From the NCBI RefSeq assembly GCF_050003625.1, contig NC_134397.1, forward strand, positions 197,243,063 through 197,307,062: 64,000 nucleotides of DNA, read 5' to 3'. Origin of the DNA: Haematobia irritans (lineage: Eukaryota; Arthropoda; Insecta; Diptera; Muscidae). The notes beneath the pieces were generated by a model that ran no database searches, was not told the DNA's origin, and worked only from the letters and a program-made list of their open reading frames with translations. This document shows, in pieces, positions 21,238-33,440 of this stretch (the first letter of the stretch is position 1; every line of letters starts with the position of its first letter). A program made the position numbers and the translations under genes.

Positions 21238-24200
21238 TTTATACCCTCCACCATAGGATGGGGGTATATTAACTTTGTCATTCCGTTTGTAACACATCGA
21301 AATATTGCTCTAAGACCCCATAAAGTATATATATTCTGGGTCGTGGTGAAATTCTGAGTCGATCTAAGCATGTCCGTCCGTCCGTCCGTCTGTCCGGCTG
21401 TCCGTCCGTCTGTGGAAATCACGCTAACTTCCGAACGAAACAAGCTATCGACTTGAAACTTGGCACAAGTAGTTGTTATTGATGTAGGTCGGATGGTATT
21501 GAAAATCGGCCATATCGGACCACGTTTACGTATAGCCCCCATATAAACCGATCCCCAAATTTGGCTTGGGGAGCCTCCCGGAGCAGCAAAATTCATCCGA
21601 TCCGGTTGAAATTTGGTACCTGATGTTAGTATACGGCCTCTAACAACCATGCAAAAATTGGTCCATATCGGTCCATAATTATATATAGCTCCCATATAAA
21701 CCGATCCCCAGATTTGACCTCCGGAGCCTCTTGGAGGACCAAAATTCATCCGATCCGGTTAAAATTTAGTACGTGGTCTTAGTATACGGTCTCTAACACC
21801 CATGCAAAAATTGGTCCATATCGGTCCATAATTATATATAGCCCCCATATAAACCGATCCCCAGATTTGACCTCCGGAGCCTCTTGGAGGGGCAAAATTC
21901 ATCCGATACTGTTGAAATTTGGTACCTGATGTTAGTATACGGCCTCTAACAACCATGCAAAAATTGGTCCATATCGGTTCATAATTATATATAGCTCCCA
22001 TATAAACCGATCCCCAGATTTGAACTCCGGAACCTCTTGGAGGAGCAAAATTCATCCGATCCAATTGAAATTTACTACGTGGTGTTAGTATATAGTCTCT
22101 AATAACCATGCAAAAATTGGTCCACATCGGTTCATAATTATATATAGCTCCCATATAAACCGATCCCTAGATTTGACCTCAGGAGCCTCTCGGAGGAGCG
22201 AAATTCATCCGATCCAGTTGAAATTTGGTACATGGTGTTAGTATATGGTATCTAACAACCATGCAAAAATTTGTCCATATCGGTCCATAATTATATATAG
22301 CAAAAGTCATCCGATGCGGTTGAAATTTGGTACATTTTGTCAATATATGGCCTCTAACAGCCATGTAAAAATTGGTCAATATCGGTCTATACTTATATAT
22401 AGCCGATGACTTATTACACAAAAATTGGTCCATATCGCCAAAAATAATCTACCAAAACTTTATTTCCATAGAAAATTTTGTCAAATTTTATTACTATAGA
22501 AAGTTGTGTAAAAATTTCATTTCTATAGAAAGTTTTGTCAAACGTTTATTTCTATAGAAATGTTTGTCAAAATTTTATTTCCATAGAAAGTTTTGTCAAA
22601 ATTTTATTTTTATAGAAAATTTTGTAAAAAATTTATTTCTGTAGAAAATTTTGTCAACATTTTACTTCCATAGAAAATTTTGTCAACATTTTATTTCTAT
22701 AGAAAATTTTGTCAAGTTTTTATTTCTATAGAAAATTTTGTCAAACTATATTATATACGTATTTAATCGGCCTTTTTATACCCTCCACCATAGGATGGGG
22801 GTATATTAACTTTGTCATTCCGTTTGTAACACATCGAAATATTGCTCTAAGACCCCATAAAGTATATATATTCTGGGTCGTGGTGAAATTCTGAGTCGAT
22901 CTAAGCATGTCCGTCCGTCCGTCCGTCTGTCCGTCTGTCCGGCTGTCCGTCCGTCTGTGGAAATCACGCTAACTTCCGAACGAAACAAGCTATCGACTTG
23001 AAACTTGGCACAAGTAGTTGTTATTGATGTAGGTCGGATGGTATTGAAAATCGGCCATATCGGACCACGTTTACGTATAGCCCCCATATAAATCCGATCC
23101 GGTTGAAATTTGGTACCTGATGTTAGTATACGGCCTCTAACAACCATGCAAAAATTGGTCCATATCGGTCCATAATTATATATAGCTCCCATATAAACCG
23201 ATCCCCAGATTTGACCTCCGGAGCCTCTTGGAGGAGCAAAATTCATCCGATCCGGTTGAAATTTAGTACGTGGTCTTAGTATACGGTCTCTAACACCCAT
23301 GCAAAAATTGGTCCATATCGGTCCATAATTATATATAGCCCCCATATAAACCGATCCCCAGATTTGACCTCCGGAGCCTCTTGGAGGGGCAAAATTCATC
23401 CGATCCTGTTGAAATTTGGTACCTGATGTTAGTATACGGCCTCTAACAACCATGCAAAAATTGGTCCATATCGGTTCATAATTATATATAGCTCCCATAT
23501 AAACCGATCCCCAGATTTGAACTCCGGAGCCTCTTGGAGGAGCAAAATTCATCCGATCCAATTGAAATTTACTACGTGGTGTTAGTATATAGTCTCTAAC
23601 AACCATGCAAAAATTGGTCCATATCGGTCCATAATTATATATAGCAAAAGTCATCCGATGCGGTTGAAATTTGGTACATTTTGTCAATATATGGCCTCTA
23701 GCAGCCATGTAAAAATTGGTCAATATCGGTCTTTACTTATATATAGCCGATGACTTATTACACAAAAATTGGTCCATATCGCCAAAAATAATCTACCAAA
23801 ACTTTATTTCCATAGAAAATTTTGTAAAATTTTATTACTATAGAAAGTTGTGTAAAAATTTCATTTCTATAGAAAGTTTTGTCAAACGTTTATTTCTATA
23901 GAAATGTTTGTCAAAATTTTATTTCCATAGAAAGTTTTGTCAAAATTTTATTTTTATAGAAAATTTTGTAAAAAATTTATTTCTGTAGAAAATTTTGTCA
24001 ACATTTTACTTCCATAGAAAATTTTGTCAACATTTTATTTCTATAGAAAATTTTGTCAAGTTTTTATTTCTATAGAAAATTTTGTCAAACTATATTATAT
24101 ACGTATTTAATCGGCCTTTTTTTGTTTAATATATACCCCGTATGGGCTAACTTACAATTTAGAAGACAGTGTTAAAAAGTTTTACGATACCTTGCCATCG

Positions 24201-24331
24201 GCAAGTGTTATCGCAACCCAAGTAATTCGATTGTGGATGACAGCCTTTAGTAGAAGTTCCTACGCAATCCATGGTGGAGGGTACATAAGATTCGGCCTGG
24301 CCGAACTTACGGCCGTATATACTTGTTTATT
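21238..24331 (+). repeat. INE-like family 1 element with internal tandem duplication
   Basis: TTTTTATACCCTCCACCATA hairpin at 21238, subterminal block, 153-bp core units, then a 29-bp-unit array (22445-22745) to TTTAATCGGCC. At about 22773 the 5' hairpin restarts and the whole series repeats (core 23040-23790, array 23800-24090). It is followed once by the true 3' end with hairpin TTCGGCCTGGCCGAA and ATATACTTGTTT. The two halves are nearly identical; the second lacks part of a unit near 23090. The ORFs of 187, 131 and 302 codons are repeat read-through. Confidence 0.85.
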
Positions 24332-25459
24332 TTCGACATGTTTCTATTGAAATATGGATAAATCGGCGTTTTTATCTAAGCCTTGCAGCAAGTATAAGGG
24401 TTTCCACATATTTCAAAGTTCAGTTGAAACATTAATAATGAGTCCAGCCATTATGCGGGCATTTTTGTAGCAAATACACCTTGTTGTAAAGTTTTTTCAT
24501 TATATACATAAAAGTTATCGTAAACTTTAAATCTACTATTACCATACAAATTTGTTAGATAAACTGTCAGTAAATTATTGGGAATATTATCATTTGACTC
24601 GTTTATCCTTTTTATGTTATCATAATATTCTAAAGTTATTACGATATTACTAAATTAAAATAGTAGATGTGAATAGCTTTGTGCACTGAAAAAATATTGT
24701 CGTCTCCTTAAAATACGAACGCGAATTTTGGTTATAATAGCATTTGTGAATTTCTTTTATATAAACTGTTTTCCTTGTCCAAAAGACGATAAAGTCGTTT
24801 TGTCCTTATAATTAAGTGATTCAGCTTAAAAATGGGTATGTTTACATGAAAGAAGGAAGAATTAATGAAATAGTCTTTAAATGTGAGGAGTTTTTGCATC
24901 TTAACCACAAACCAAAATAGCGTTCAAAAATAGAAGATGTTTTTCAACACTTTATTTTAAAAACGTATATATACAATAATTTCTACTTAGTCGAGTCTGA
25001 ATTTGGAAATTTAAGTTGGCGTTAGCACGTTTTTAAAGCACTTTGATAGCTCATGAAGAAAAGGAAAATGTTTTTACTGGGAAATGTAAACTATAGGTAT
25101 TTTCTACAATTTAAATAAAAGTAATGTATTTCGAATTTTTCACAATTTCAAATCCAAACTAAAATTTTATTTAAAAAAATGACAAATCATTTTTTTACCA
25201 AATCCAAAGCATGCTTAGATCATTTAATATTTTAAAATAACAAGTAAATAAAATAGAGGTGGAAGGTAGCTCCCACAAAACGAAGGACTTCCAGTAAAAA
25301 ATTTGTGATAGTAATCAAAATGTATCGAATACGCAAACAGAGCTAATATGCCTTAGATATTGTTACAGTCTCACAGAAGTGGAATTAAAATGAAAATAAT
25401 ATGCATTGTAAGTGAAATAAAGCCTTTAAATTTGTTAAATTTCAATCAAAAATGTGACT
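24332..25459. other. Interior of the hAT-like element with MITE fragment
   Basis: 24682-25090 is a diverged CACTGAAAAAA-family MITE (CACTGAAAAAATATTGTCGT, GAAGATGTTTTTCAACAC, AGCACGTTTTTAAAGCAC). The remainder is AT-rich with no recognised gene. Confidence 0.55.
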
Positions 25460-25575
25460 TTTGATACAAAAAAATTTAGCTTTTTTTCTAGCTATTTTTT
25501 AGAATTTTTTAGCTTTTTTTAGCTATTTTTTGGGCAAATCTAGCGGTTTTTGGTGAAAAAATTCTGGCAACGCTG

Positions 25576-26585
25576 CTCCTCCAAGAGGCTCCGGAGATCA
25601 AATCTGGGAACGGTTTATATGGGGCCTTTATATAATTATGGACCGATATGGACCAATTCTTGCGTGTTTGTTAGAGACCACATTCTAACACCATGTTCCA
25701 AATTTCAACCGGATCGGATGAATTTTGCTCCTCCAAGAGGCTCCGGAGGACAAATCTGGGGATCGATTTATATGGGGATGGACCAATTCTTGCGTGGTTG
25801 TTAGAGACCATATTCTAACACCACGTACCAAATTTCAACCGGATCGGATGACTTTTGCTCCTCTAAGTGGCTCCGGAGGTCAAATTTGGTGATCGGTTTA
25901 TATATATATATAATTATGGGCCGATGTGGACCAATTTTTGCATGGTCATTAGAGAACATATACCAACACCATTTACCAAATTTCAGCCGGATCGGATGAA
26001 ATTTGCTTCTCTTAGAGGCTCCGCAAACCAAATCGGGGGATCGGTTTATATGGGGGCTATATATAATTATGGACCGATGTGGACCAATTTTTGCATGGTT
26101 ATTAGAGACCATATACTAACACCATGTACCAAATTTCAGCCGGATCGGATGAAATTTGGTTCTCTTAGAGCAATCGCGAGCCAAATTTGGGGGTCCGTTT
26201 TTATGTGGCTATACGTAACAGTGGACCGATATGGACCAATTTTTGCATGGTTGTTAGAGACCATATACTAACACCATGTACCAAATTTCAGCTGGATCGG
26301 ATGAAATTTGCTTCTCTTAGAGCAATCGCAAGTCAAATCTGGGGGTCCGTTTATATGGGGGCTATACTTAAAAGTGGACCGATATGGCCCATTTGCAATA
26401 CCATCCGACCTACATCAATAACAACTACTTGTGCCAAGTTTCAAGTCGATACCTTGTATAGTTCGGAAGTTAGCGTGATTTCAACAGACGGACGGACGGA
26501 CGGACATGCTCAGATCGACTCAGAATTTCACCACGACCCAGAATATATATACTTTATGGGGTCTTAGAGCAATATTTCGATGTTA
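25576..26585 (-). repeat. INE-like family 1 copy, 5' part (continuation of 20021-21104)
   Basis: Five core units, then CCATCCGACCTACATCAATA, GACGGACGGACGGACATGC and ACTTTATGGGGTCTTAGAGC. It stops within ATTTCGATG at about 26582 without the TATACCC hairpin, so the 5' tip is lost. Confidence 0.85.
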
Positions 26586-26715
26586 TTTAAGTTTTCGGGA
26601 TTACCTCATACCTAATTATTTTTCGATTCAAAAAATATCCAAATACACATATTTTCAGGGTCCCAGAGTTTGGATAAAACGGTCAAAAATCGACTTATCG
26701 CCTTTATGTCATAAC

Positions 26716-26850
26716 CAGGGCTGTGGAGTCAGAGCCTGAAGATTTTGCTGGAGTCGGAGCCGGAATGGTAGGAATTTAAACCACAAACCAAAATTTGTAA
26801 AGCTCGAGACGAAGGCGGAGCCGGAATCGACCACAACATCCATAGCCCTG
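26716..26850. mobile_element. 135-bp hAT-type MITE
   Basis: CAGGGCTGTGGAGTC at the left and CATAGCCCTG at the right are inverted repeats, flanked by GTCATAAC (26708-26715) and GTCAAAAC (26851-26858), an 8-bp duplication with one mismatch. Inside are GAGTCGGAGCCGGAAT-type repeats. No coding capacity. Confidence 0.75.
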
Positions 26851-26859
26851 GTCAAAACA

Positions 26860-28060
26860 GTCGAAAAGTCACATTTTTTAATCTTCCAAGTAGGCTAAAA
26901 GTCTTTTAAATATTTTGAAAAACGTGTCCATCGACTAATTGGATTTTGATGTTGCTCAAATACGACTAACCGACTTTTTAATGTAACGAAAATCGACTAA
27001 TGGAACTTTAAAGTATTTGAGTTGGTATGTGCTTTAGCTCTTTATATGCAGAAAATTCACGAAAATCGCAAAAAACTTGAATTTCCAATAATCGTAAAAT
27101 TAAAAATTCGACTTTTTCAAATTAAAGCAAAAAACTTTCTATATTTGGAATAATTCAGAAAGCAAAAAAATCGAAATTTGCCAAAGTCTATTAGCCAAAA
27201 GTTGAATTTTTCAAAATCGAATAGTCCAAATTTCCAAATTTAAAAAAAAGTCGAAATTTTTATTCTCATTAATATGCTTATCTCAGAGGCGTCATAGAGA
27301 GATCAAAATAAAATTCTTTACATTACAGACTTCTCAAATTTTATTGCGTTATAATATCAAAATTCACAAAACATTTTAAAGCTGTAACGTCTAAAGTCGA
27401 ATTTTCAATAATCTAAAAGCCAAGGTCGTATTTTTCAAAAAAAAATCGAAAAGTCGATGTTTCCAAATTTTCAAACGATTAAAAAATTGAACATTCGATT
27501 TTTATTCTTTATAAAGTCGACTTTAGCAAAAAAAATTGAAAACTCGATATTTCAAAATCGAAAATTCGATTTCTTGTTTCTCGTTAAAATCCTTATCTTA
27601 CAGGCGACATAAAAATATCAACATCCAATTCTCTTTTAATGACTTAGGCTCACTTAGCGTTGTCGTGGAGCAAGATGGCCGAATAGTCTCTTTAACACAA
27701 TTCAGTTAAGTAATGTGGAGCTCCTTCTTCATGTCAAAATCTCTCTCTACTTCGGCATCTCCACTGGGGCCTCTCATTCCTTTCTTTGCTTCACATAACG
27801 TACTGACTTAATTTCTCATCTCTCTTGAGAATTCAATAAAAAGAGCTTTTTTATAAAGTCGACTTTTGCAAAAAAAATTGAAACCTCGATATTTCGAAAT
27901 CGAAAATTCGATTTCTCGTTTCTCGTTAAAATCCGTAAGATAAGGACATAAAAATATCAACATCCAATTCTCTACATTCCAGACTTCTTAATTTTTATGG
28001 ATTTAAAAGTTCATTAGTCGATTTTTGTACAATACGTGAAATGGGTTTGCGTCAAGTTTG
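26860..28060. repeat. Degenerate TCGAAAATTCGA-rich low-complexity region
   Basis: Long stretch of loosely repeated AAAATCGAAAATTCGATTTT-like words with CTCGTTAAAATCC and CAACATCCAATTCTC blocks repeated (for example near 27580 and 27920). Interrupted by a 215-bp dispersed repeat at 27636-27850. Confidence 0.6.
27636..27850 (+). repeat. Dispersed repeat shared with 33789-34013
   Basis: ATGACTTAGGCTCACTTAGC through CGTTGTCGTGGAGCAAGATG and CTCTTGAGAATTCAATAAAA matches 33789-34013 in the same orientation about 6.1 kb away. At 33.8 kb the unit is part of a diverged tandem array. Nature unknown. Confidence 0.7.
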
Positions 28061-29277
28061 ATAGAAAAAAAATCAATTTATTTTTTAATTTGTTTGATAA
28101 AAAGAGGATTCGTCGATTTCCTTTTTTATGTCACAGGAATGTCAAAAGTAATTCTTTTTTTATTCTGAAAATTTAAAATCAAAAATATTCTTTGATAAAA
28201 CGATAGTAAAAGTTTTTGAAAAACTACACAAAGTGAAGTTTTTTGATAGAATCTAGGGGAAATATTCTTTGAAGGCTCTTTTTCATGTAGATCAAAATTA
28301 TTACACTCTGACCAGGTAGATTAGTGTACAAGGTAAATAACCTCTGCACGTCACACCAAAGTGACCAATTCCACAAATTCAGTATGATTGGAATAGGGTA
28401 TCATATTTTCCACCCGTCTGTAGTTCTTTCTCACTTTTCATTAAATCTTCTTTAATTACAAGAATACATTTTTTTAATAGTATTCTAAATTTATGCGCCG
28501 TAGAGATTCGTGATGAACTCTTGTTGACGTTGTAGATGATGGAGATTTTTATTGCATTTTTATTTTTACAACGAAGAATATCATTGCAGTTGATGATGTG
28601 AACGTTCATTTGCATGATGTTATTTGATTTTTTTTTTTATTTGTACGATTGTCGATTTTTTTATACTATTGTTGTTGTTATTTCAACCTCAAATAGTATA
28701 ACCTTAAACTATTTCCATAATTGAATTATGACCGAAATTGAATTTGATTTTCGCTGTAGCTTCTATGTCAATATGGTGCAGCATTTGCACAATGGCCGCT
28801 TCGATAGCGAATTGGGAAAATTTATTTTATTGAATTTTGTTTTTACTCATACTTGATATCTTTGAAATATATAATCCTATGGGAATAATTTGTAATTTTT
28901 TTATTTTGGATTTCGAAAATCTTTCCCTTAGGTGATTTCGGGATGTTTGCTTCATAACAAAGTAGTCTTATGAGAAATCATAATGATTGCACAGATGTTG
29001 TTGTTGGAATTTATGCAATATTCAGGATACATGCAAGTGCATAATCAATGAAGTCATGAAGTTTTCGATGGCAGCATATTCAACAATGTTTAATATCACG
29101 ACCTTTTCTTAATGATTTTTCTGTGACAATAACAAATGAGAACTTTTCATAAGATCGCTTAAGGGAAGGCATATGCGGTAACATATGGAGATCTCCATAA
29201 AAGTCGCAATTCTTGAAAGATCTATGCAAACCTTACTGAATCCGTGAAATTCGGCATATATGGGAGGTTTTATTGAT
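28061..29277. other. Intergenic, nothing recognised
   Basis: AT-rich probable host DNA. A 78-codon minus-strand ORF (28379-28615) shows no recognisable domain and is not called. Confidence 0.4.
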
Positions 29278-30619
29278 TTTTATACCCTCCACCATAGGAT
29301 GGGGGTATATTAACTTTGTCATTCCGTTTGTAACACATCGAAATATTGCTCTAAAACCCCATAAAGTATATATATATTCTGGGTCGTGCTGAAATTCTGA
29401 GTCGATCTGAGCATGTCCGTCCGTCCGTCCGTCCGTCCGTCTATTGAAATCACGCTAATTTCCTAACTATACAAGGTATCGACTTGAAACTTGGCATAAG
29501 TAGTTGTTATTGATGTAGGTCAGATGGTATTGCAAATGGGCCATATCGGTCCACTTTTACGTATAGCCCTCATATAAACGGACCCCACAAATTTGGCTTG
29601 CAGACCCTCTAAAAGAAGCTAATTTCATCCGATCCGGCTGAAATTTGGTACATGGTGTTAGTATATGGTCTCTAATAACCGTGCAAAAATTGGTCCACAT
29701 CGGTCCATAATTATATATAGCCCCCATATAAACCGATCTCCCTATTTGGCTTGCGGAACCTCTAAGAGAAGAAAATTTCATCCGATCCGGCTGAAATTTG
29801 GTACATGGTGTTAGTATATGGTCTTTAACAACCATGCAAAAATTGGTTCATATCGGTCCATAATTATATATAGCCCCCATCATAAGCGTAGGAAGGCCTT
29901 TTGGGAGGGGGCTTAGACCCCCCCAGAAAAATTTTAGCCCCCCCCAGAATTTTAAAACCTATTTACGATTTTACATTTTTATAAAAATTAAACAAGTATA
30001 TACTTGTACTAAGCACAAAGTTCCACTAAAGACTTTCACGCACAATCGAATTACTTGGGTTGTGGTAGAAGTCTGATATTTATGAAATAAAGCTGTGGTT
30101 GAACTTATGATTTAGTTGAATAAAAAATAGTAATTGATATTATAACTATTCTTTCAGAAATTAATATCTTAGTAATGCTGCAAAAAAGCGTCGCCAAAAA
30201 AGAAGTGAAAATGTTCTTTTTGGATCTGGAAGTGGTACAAAATTGGCGGAGAAGCGATGAATGTAATATGAATTTGTCATAGAGCGAATGTCCACCGTTT
30301 CAAGAGCCGTTGCAATGAATTTGCATCACTTATTAAGGTGTGATCCGAAGTCAGTGTTTTGAATGTGAATTAAAAATTTTGTGATATTTTCCCAAACAAA
30401 TAATTTTTATACATTTTTAATGCATTCTAACGCTTGTTTGAAACGTTTTCCTCGAATATTTTCAATAATGGATTTAGCATTTTCGTGGCAAAATTTGAAT
30501 AATTTGTACCATTTTATTTATTCTTACTCTTTTTTTAAACTATTTAAAAAAGAAAACAAAAAATTACGCATAAAAATAGAAAAAAATGAAGTAAAAAAAC
30601 TTTCTGTGTAGTTAAAATA

Positions 30620-31552
30620 AAGGGTGATTCTTTTGAGGTTAGGATTTTCATGCATTAGTATTTGACAGATCACGTGGGATTTCAGACATGGTGTCAAAGA
30701 GAAAGATGCTCAGTATGCTTTGACATTTCATCATGAATAGACTTACTAACGAGCCACAACGTCGAATTTTCAGTGAATGGGCCCTAGAAAAGTTGGCAGA
30801 AAATCCGCTTTTTTATCGACAAATTTTGTTCAGCGATGAGGCTCATTTCTGGTTGAATGGCTACGTAAATAAGCAAAATTGCCGCATTTGGAGTGAAGAG
30901 CAACCAGAAGCCGTTCAAGAACTGCCCATGCATCCCGAAAAATGCACTGTTTGGTGTGGTTTGTACGCTGGTGGAATCATTGGACCGTATTTTTTCAAAG
31001 ATGCTGTTGGACGCAACGTTACGGTGAATGGCGATCGCTATCGTTCGATGCTAACAAACTTTTTGTTGCCAAAAATGGAAGAACTGAACTTGGTTGACAT
31101 GTGGTTTCAACAAGATGGCGCTACATGCCACACAGCTCGCGATTCTATGGCCATTTTGAGGGAAAACTTCGGAGAACAATTCATCTCAAGAAATGGACCG
31201 GTAAGTTGGCCACCAAGATCATGCGATTTGACGCCTTTAGACTATTTTTTGTGGGGCTACGTCAAGTCTAAAGTCTACAGAAGTAAGCCAGCAACTAATC
31301 CAGCTTTGGAAGACAACATTTCCGAAGAAATTCGGGCTATTCCGGCCGAAATGCTCGAAAAAGTTGCCCAAAATTGGACTTTCCGAATGGACCACCTAAG
31401 ACGCAGCCGCGGTCAACATTTAAATGAAATTATCTTCAAAAAGTAAATGTCATGGACCAATCTAACGTTTCAAATAAAGAACCGATGAGATTTTGCAAAT
31501 TTTATGGGTTTTTTTTTTTAAAAAGTTATCAAGCTCTTAACAAATCACCCTT
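30620..31552 (+). mobile_element. DD41D mariner-like element, internally deleted
   Basis: 933 bp, ends AAGGGTGATT and AATCACCCTT, flanked by TA (30618-30619, 31553-31554). It holds a single 237-codon ORF with the catalytic domain only. The inverted repeats match over about 10 bases, then diverge. Confidence 0.82.
30733..31446 (+). CDS. DD41D transposase, catalytic domain only
   Basis: 237-residue open frame from ATG 30733 to TAA at 31444-31446. Triad: Asp 30835-30837 (ILFSDEAHFW), Asp 31114-31116 (FQQDGATCHT) and Asp 31240-31242 (LTPLDYFLWG), with 41 residues between the last two, the spacing of the rosa/Visitor (DD41D) group of mariner relatives. Family members normally carry a helix-turn-helix region of more than 100 residues before the FSDEAHFW motif. 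Here MNRLTNE is followed directly by PQRRIFSEWALEK, so that region appears cleanly removed while the frame stays open. The intact catalytic frame with no stops suggests a young deletion derivative. Without the DNA-binding domain it should not bind its own ends. It is probably a non-functional protein, possibly an inhibitor of intact copies; that last point is speculation. Confidence 0.8.
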   Translation: MNRLTNEPQRRIFSEWALEKLAENPLFYRQILFSDEAHFWLNGYVNKQNCRIWSEEQPEAVQELPMHPEKCTVWCGLYAGGIIGPYFFKDAVGRNVTVNGDRYRSMLTNFLLPKMEELNLVDMWFQQDGATCHTARDSMAILRENFGEQFISRNGPVSWPPRSCDLTPLDYFLWGYVKSKVYRSKPATNPALEDNISEEIRAIPAEMLEKVAQNWTFRMDHLRRSRGQHLNEIIFKK

Positions 31553-31648
31553 TAGTTAACTTCTTTGTGAAAACATTCTTGGAAGTGCTTTTAAAGTTGT
31601 GCCTTTAGAACAACTCCCAATTTTATTGCTGGGAAAAGTGTGGAACTA

Positions 31649-32047
31649 CCCTACGGGAAATGGATCAACCACAGAACTGGTACAAGACTAGTCCCTGGTC
31701 TGTATGGACCAGTCCCAGTTCTGATCGAAACGTATGGAAGGGACCGTCCACTTTAACATGGGTTTGTCATTGACGGAGTAAACTTGCATTTTAGGACGCG
31801 TCTTGGACTCATCCCAAAGGACACGTCAATTTAGCAAGAACGACAATTTAGCAGGAGCAACCCATAAACAGGTCCTCAGAAACCAGTCTCGGACAAACTC
31901 TTAGAAATCTCTTTCAATTTGGGCTCCTAATCGAACCTGAAATGAAAAAAAAAAACTTTTGAAATATGTCGAAAATTGCAACTGGAGCAAAGGTACCAGT
32001 TCTGTGATAGGTCCGTCAGTGGCAATTTGCATCAATTTCCCGTAGGG
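31649..32047. mobile_element. 399-bp MITE with CCCTACGGGAAAT ends
   Basis: Left CCCTACGGGAAATGGAT and right ATCAATTTCCCGTAGGG are inverted, flanked by TA on both sides (31647-31648, 32048-32049). A second inner inverted pair, ACAGAACTGGTAC and GTACCAGTTCTGT, brackets the interior. TA duplication suggests a Tc1/mariner-type MITE. It lies inside the 29881-32214 element. Confidence 0.78.
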
Positions 32048-33023
32048 TACTTTTAGTGGCTTTATTATAAATTGATTGTTGAGTTATTTTGATGTCTATT
32101 TTTTTATTCAATTTTATGAAATAAAACATTAGTTGAACCTATAAGTTCAGTCTATAAAGTTTTAGCTAGGGGGGCTATAGCCCCCCCTAGGAAAATTGTC
32201 TAGCTACGCTAATGGCCCCCATATAAACCGATCCCCAGATTTGGCTTGCTGAGCCTCTAAGAGAAGAAAATTTCATCCAATCCGGCTGAAATTTGGTACA
32301 TGGTGTTAGTATATGGTATCTAACATCTATGCAAAAATTGTTCCACATCGGTCAATAATTATATATAGCCCCCATATAAACCGATCCCCCGATTTGGCTT
32401 GCGGAACCTCTAAGAGAAGCAAATTTCATCCGATCCGGCTGAAATTTGGTACATGGTGTTAGTATATGGTCTCTAATGACCATGCAATAATTGGTCCACA
32501 TCGGTGCATAATTATATATAGCCCCCATATAAACCGACCACCAGATTTGGTTTTGGAGCCTCTTGGAGGAGCATATTTCATCCAAGTCAGTTGAATTTTG
32601 GTACATTGTGCTAGTATATGTTATGGCCGTTAACAACCATGCCTAACTAGGTCCATATCGGTCTATAGTTATATATAGCCCTCAGATAAATCGATCCCCA
32701 ATCACATAAAAATTGGTCCATATCAAGTTCATAATTGTATATAGCCCCCATATAAGCGACCCCCATATTTAAATTCTGGCTCCCTACGTATCGTGCAAAA
32801 GTCCATATCGATTCGTAATTATTTGTAGACTTACCTACACATACCTTTTTTGTCTAATATATGCCACATATGGACTAACTCCCAATTCAGAAAACGATTT
32901 AAGATACCACCACCCAATTAATTCGATTGTGGATGACAGTCTTTCGTAGAAGTTTCTACGCTGTCCATGGTGGAGGGTACATAAGATTCGGCCTGGCCGA
33001 ACTTGCGGCCATATATACTTGTT

Positions 33024-33440
33024 TTAAAATGTTATTAATTAATGGACGTACGATAGCCATATTGGTTTAATGATCTCATCAGTCGATATCTCGATGAGTT
33101 GATATATATAACTAGCTGAACCCAGCTTCCTAACTCATTTGTCAATGGTAACCTATTTAAAACTGAAAGACTCTTCTTTGTTATTTTATAAATGGAAAGG
33201 ATCCACAAATTGTCTTACAGCGAGACGTATTAATATCATATTAAAGCTAAGATTCCTAAGTTTGATCAATTCAATGGAACCTGCGTCCTATAAAAGACCT
33301 CCACCTCTCGATCAATTTGCCAAAAATAGGCCGGTCTGGTGTCGGAGAAGTTACTGAGCCAGATTTTAAGGTCTTCACCACTGATTAGTTTAAGTGATTT
33401 CAATAAAACGGGCTACCACTATAACTGGTGTCATAAAAAA
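33024..33440. other. Spacer, nothing recognised
   Basis: Unique-looking DNA. A 72-codon ORF at 33139-33357 has no recognisable feature. Confidence 0.35.

Larger units (their letters stand above)
21105..25575. mobile_element. hAT-like element, 4.47 kb, with perfect 8-bp TSD
   Basis: Ends CAGCGTTGCCA (21105-21115) and TGGCAACGCTG (25565-25575) are inverted repeats, flanked by identical CTCCTCCA at 21097-21104 and 25576-25583. Joining the flanks restores the host unit (CTCCTCCAAGAGGCTCCGG). The subterminal zones are runs of TTTAGCTTTTTT on one side and AAATCTAGCGG with AGCTATTTTT on the other. No transposase ORF. It contains an INE-like copy (21238-24331) and MITE debris. Confidence 0.82.
29881..32214. 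mobile_element. Non-autonomous transposon with CATNAGCGTAG ends and 8-bp TSD
   Basis: Left end CATAAGCGTAGG and right end CTACGCTAATG are inverted, flanked by identical GCCCCCAT (29873-29880 and 32215-32222). Removing it restores TAGCCCCCATATAAACC of the host. Subterminal G/C runs (GGGGGGCTATAGCCCCCCC at 32169-32189) are diagnostic, and a second copy's end is at 57131-58430. The 8-bp duplication fits hAT or P superfamilies; I cannot choose. Its own sequence carries no transposase, but two younger insertions sit inside. Confidence 0.78.
29278..33023 (+). repeat. INE-like family 1 element, interrupted at 29881-32214
   Basis: 5' hairpin TTTTTATACCCTCCACCATA, subterminal block and two core units up to 29880, then continuation from 32215 with further units and the 3' end (hairpin TTCGGCCTGGCCGAA, ATATACTTGTTTT). 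Without the insertion it would be about 1.4 kb. Both flanks read open on the minus strand for 92-94 codons because of the 51-codon period. Confidence 0.87.

Noticed and set aside
22815..23723. 302-codon minus-strand ORF with repeating [11 protein letters not shown]
   Set aside because: Produced by 153-bp (51-codon) tandem units; the same frame is broken in other copies and both strands read open.
28379..28615. 78-codon minus-strand ORF
   Set aside because: AT-driven frame with no domain or context.
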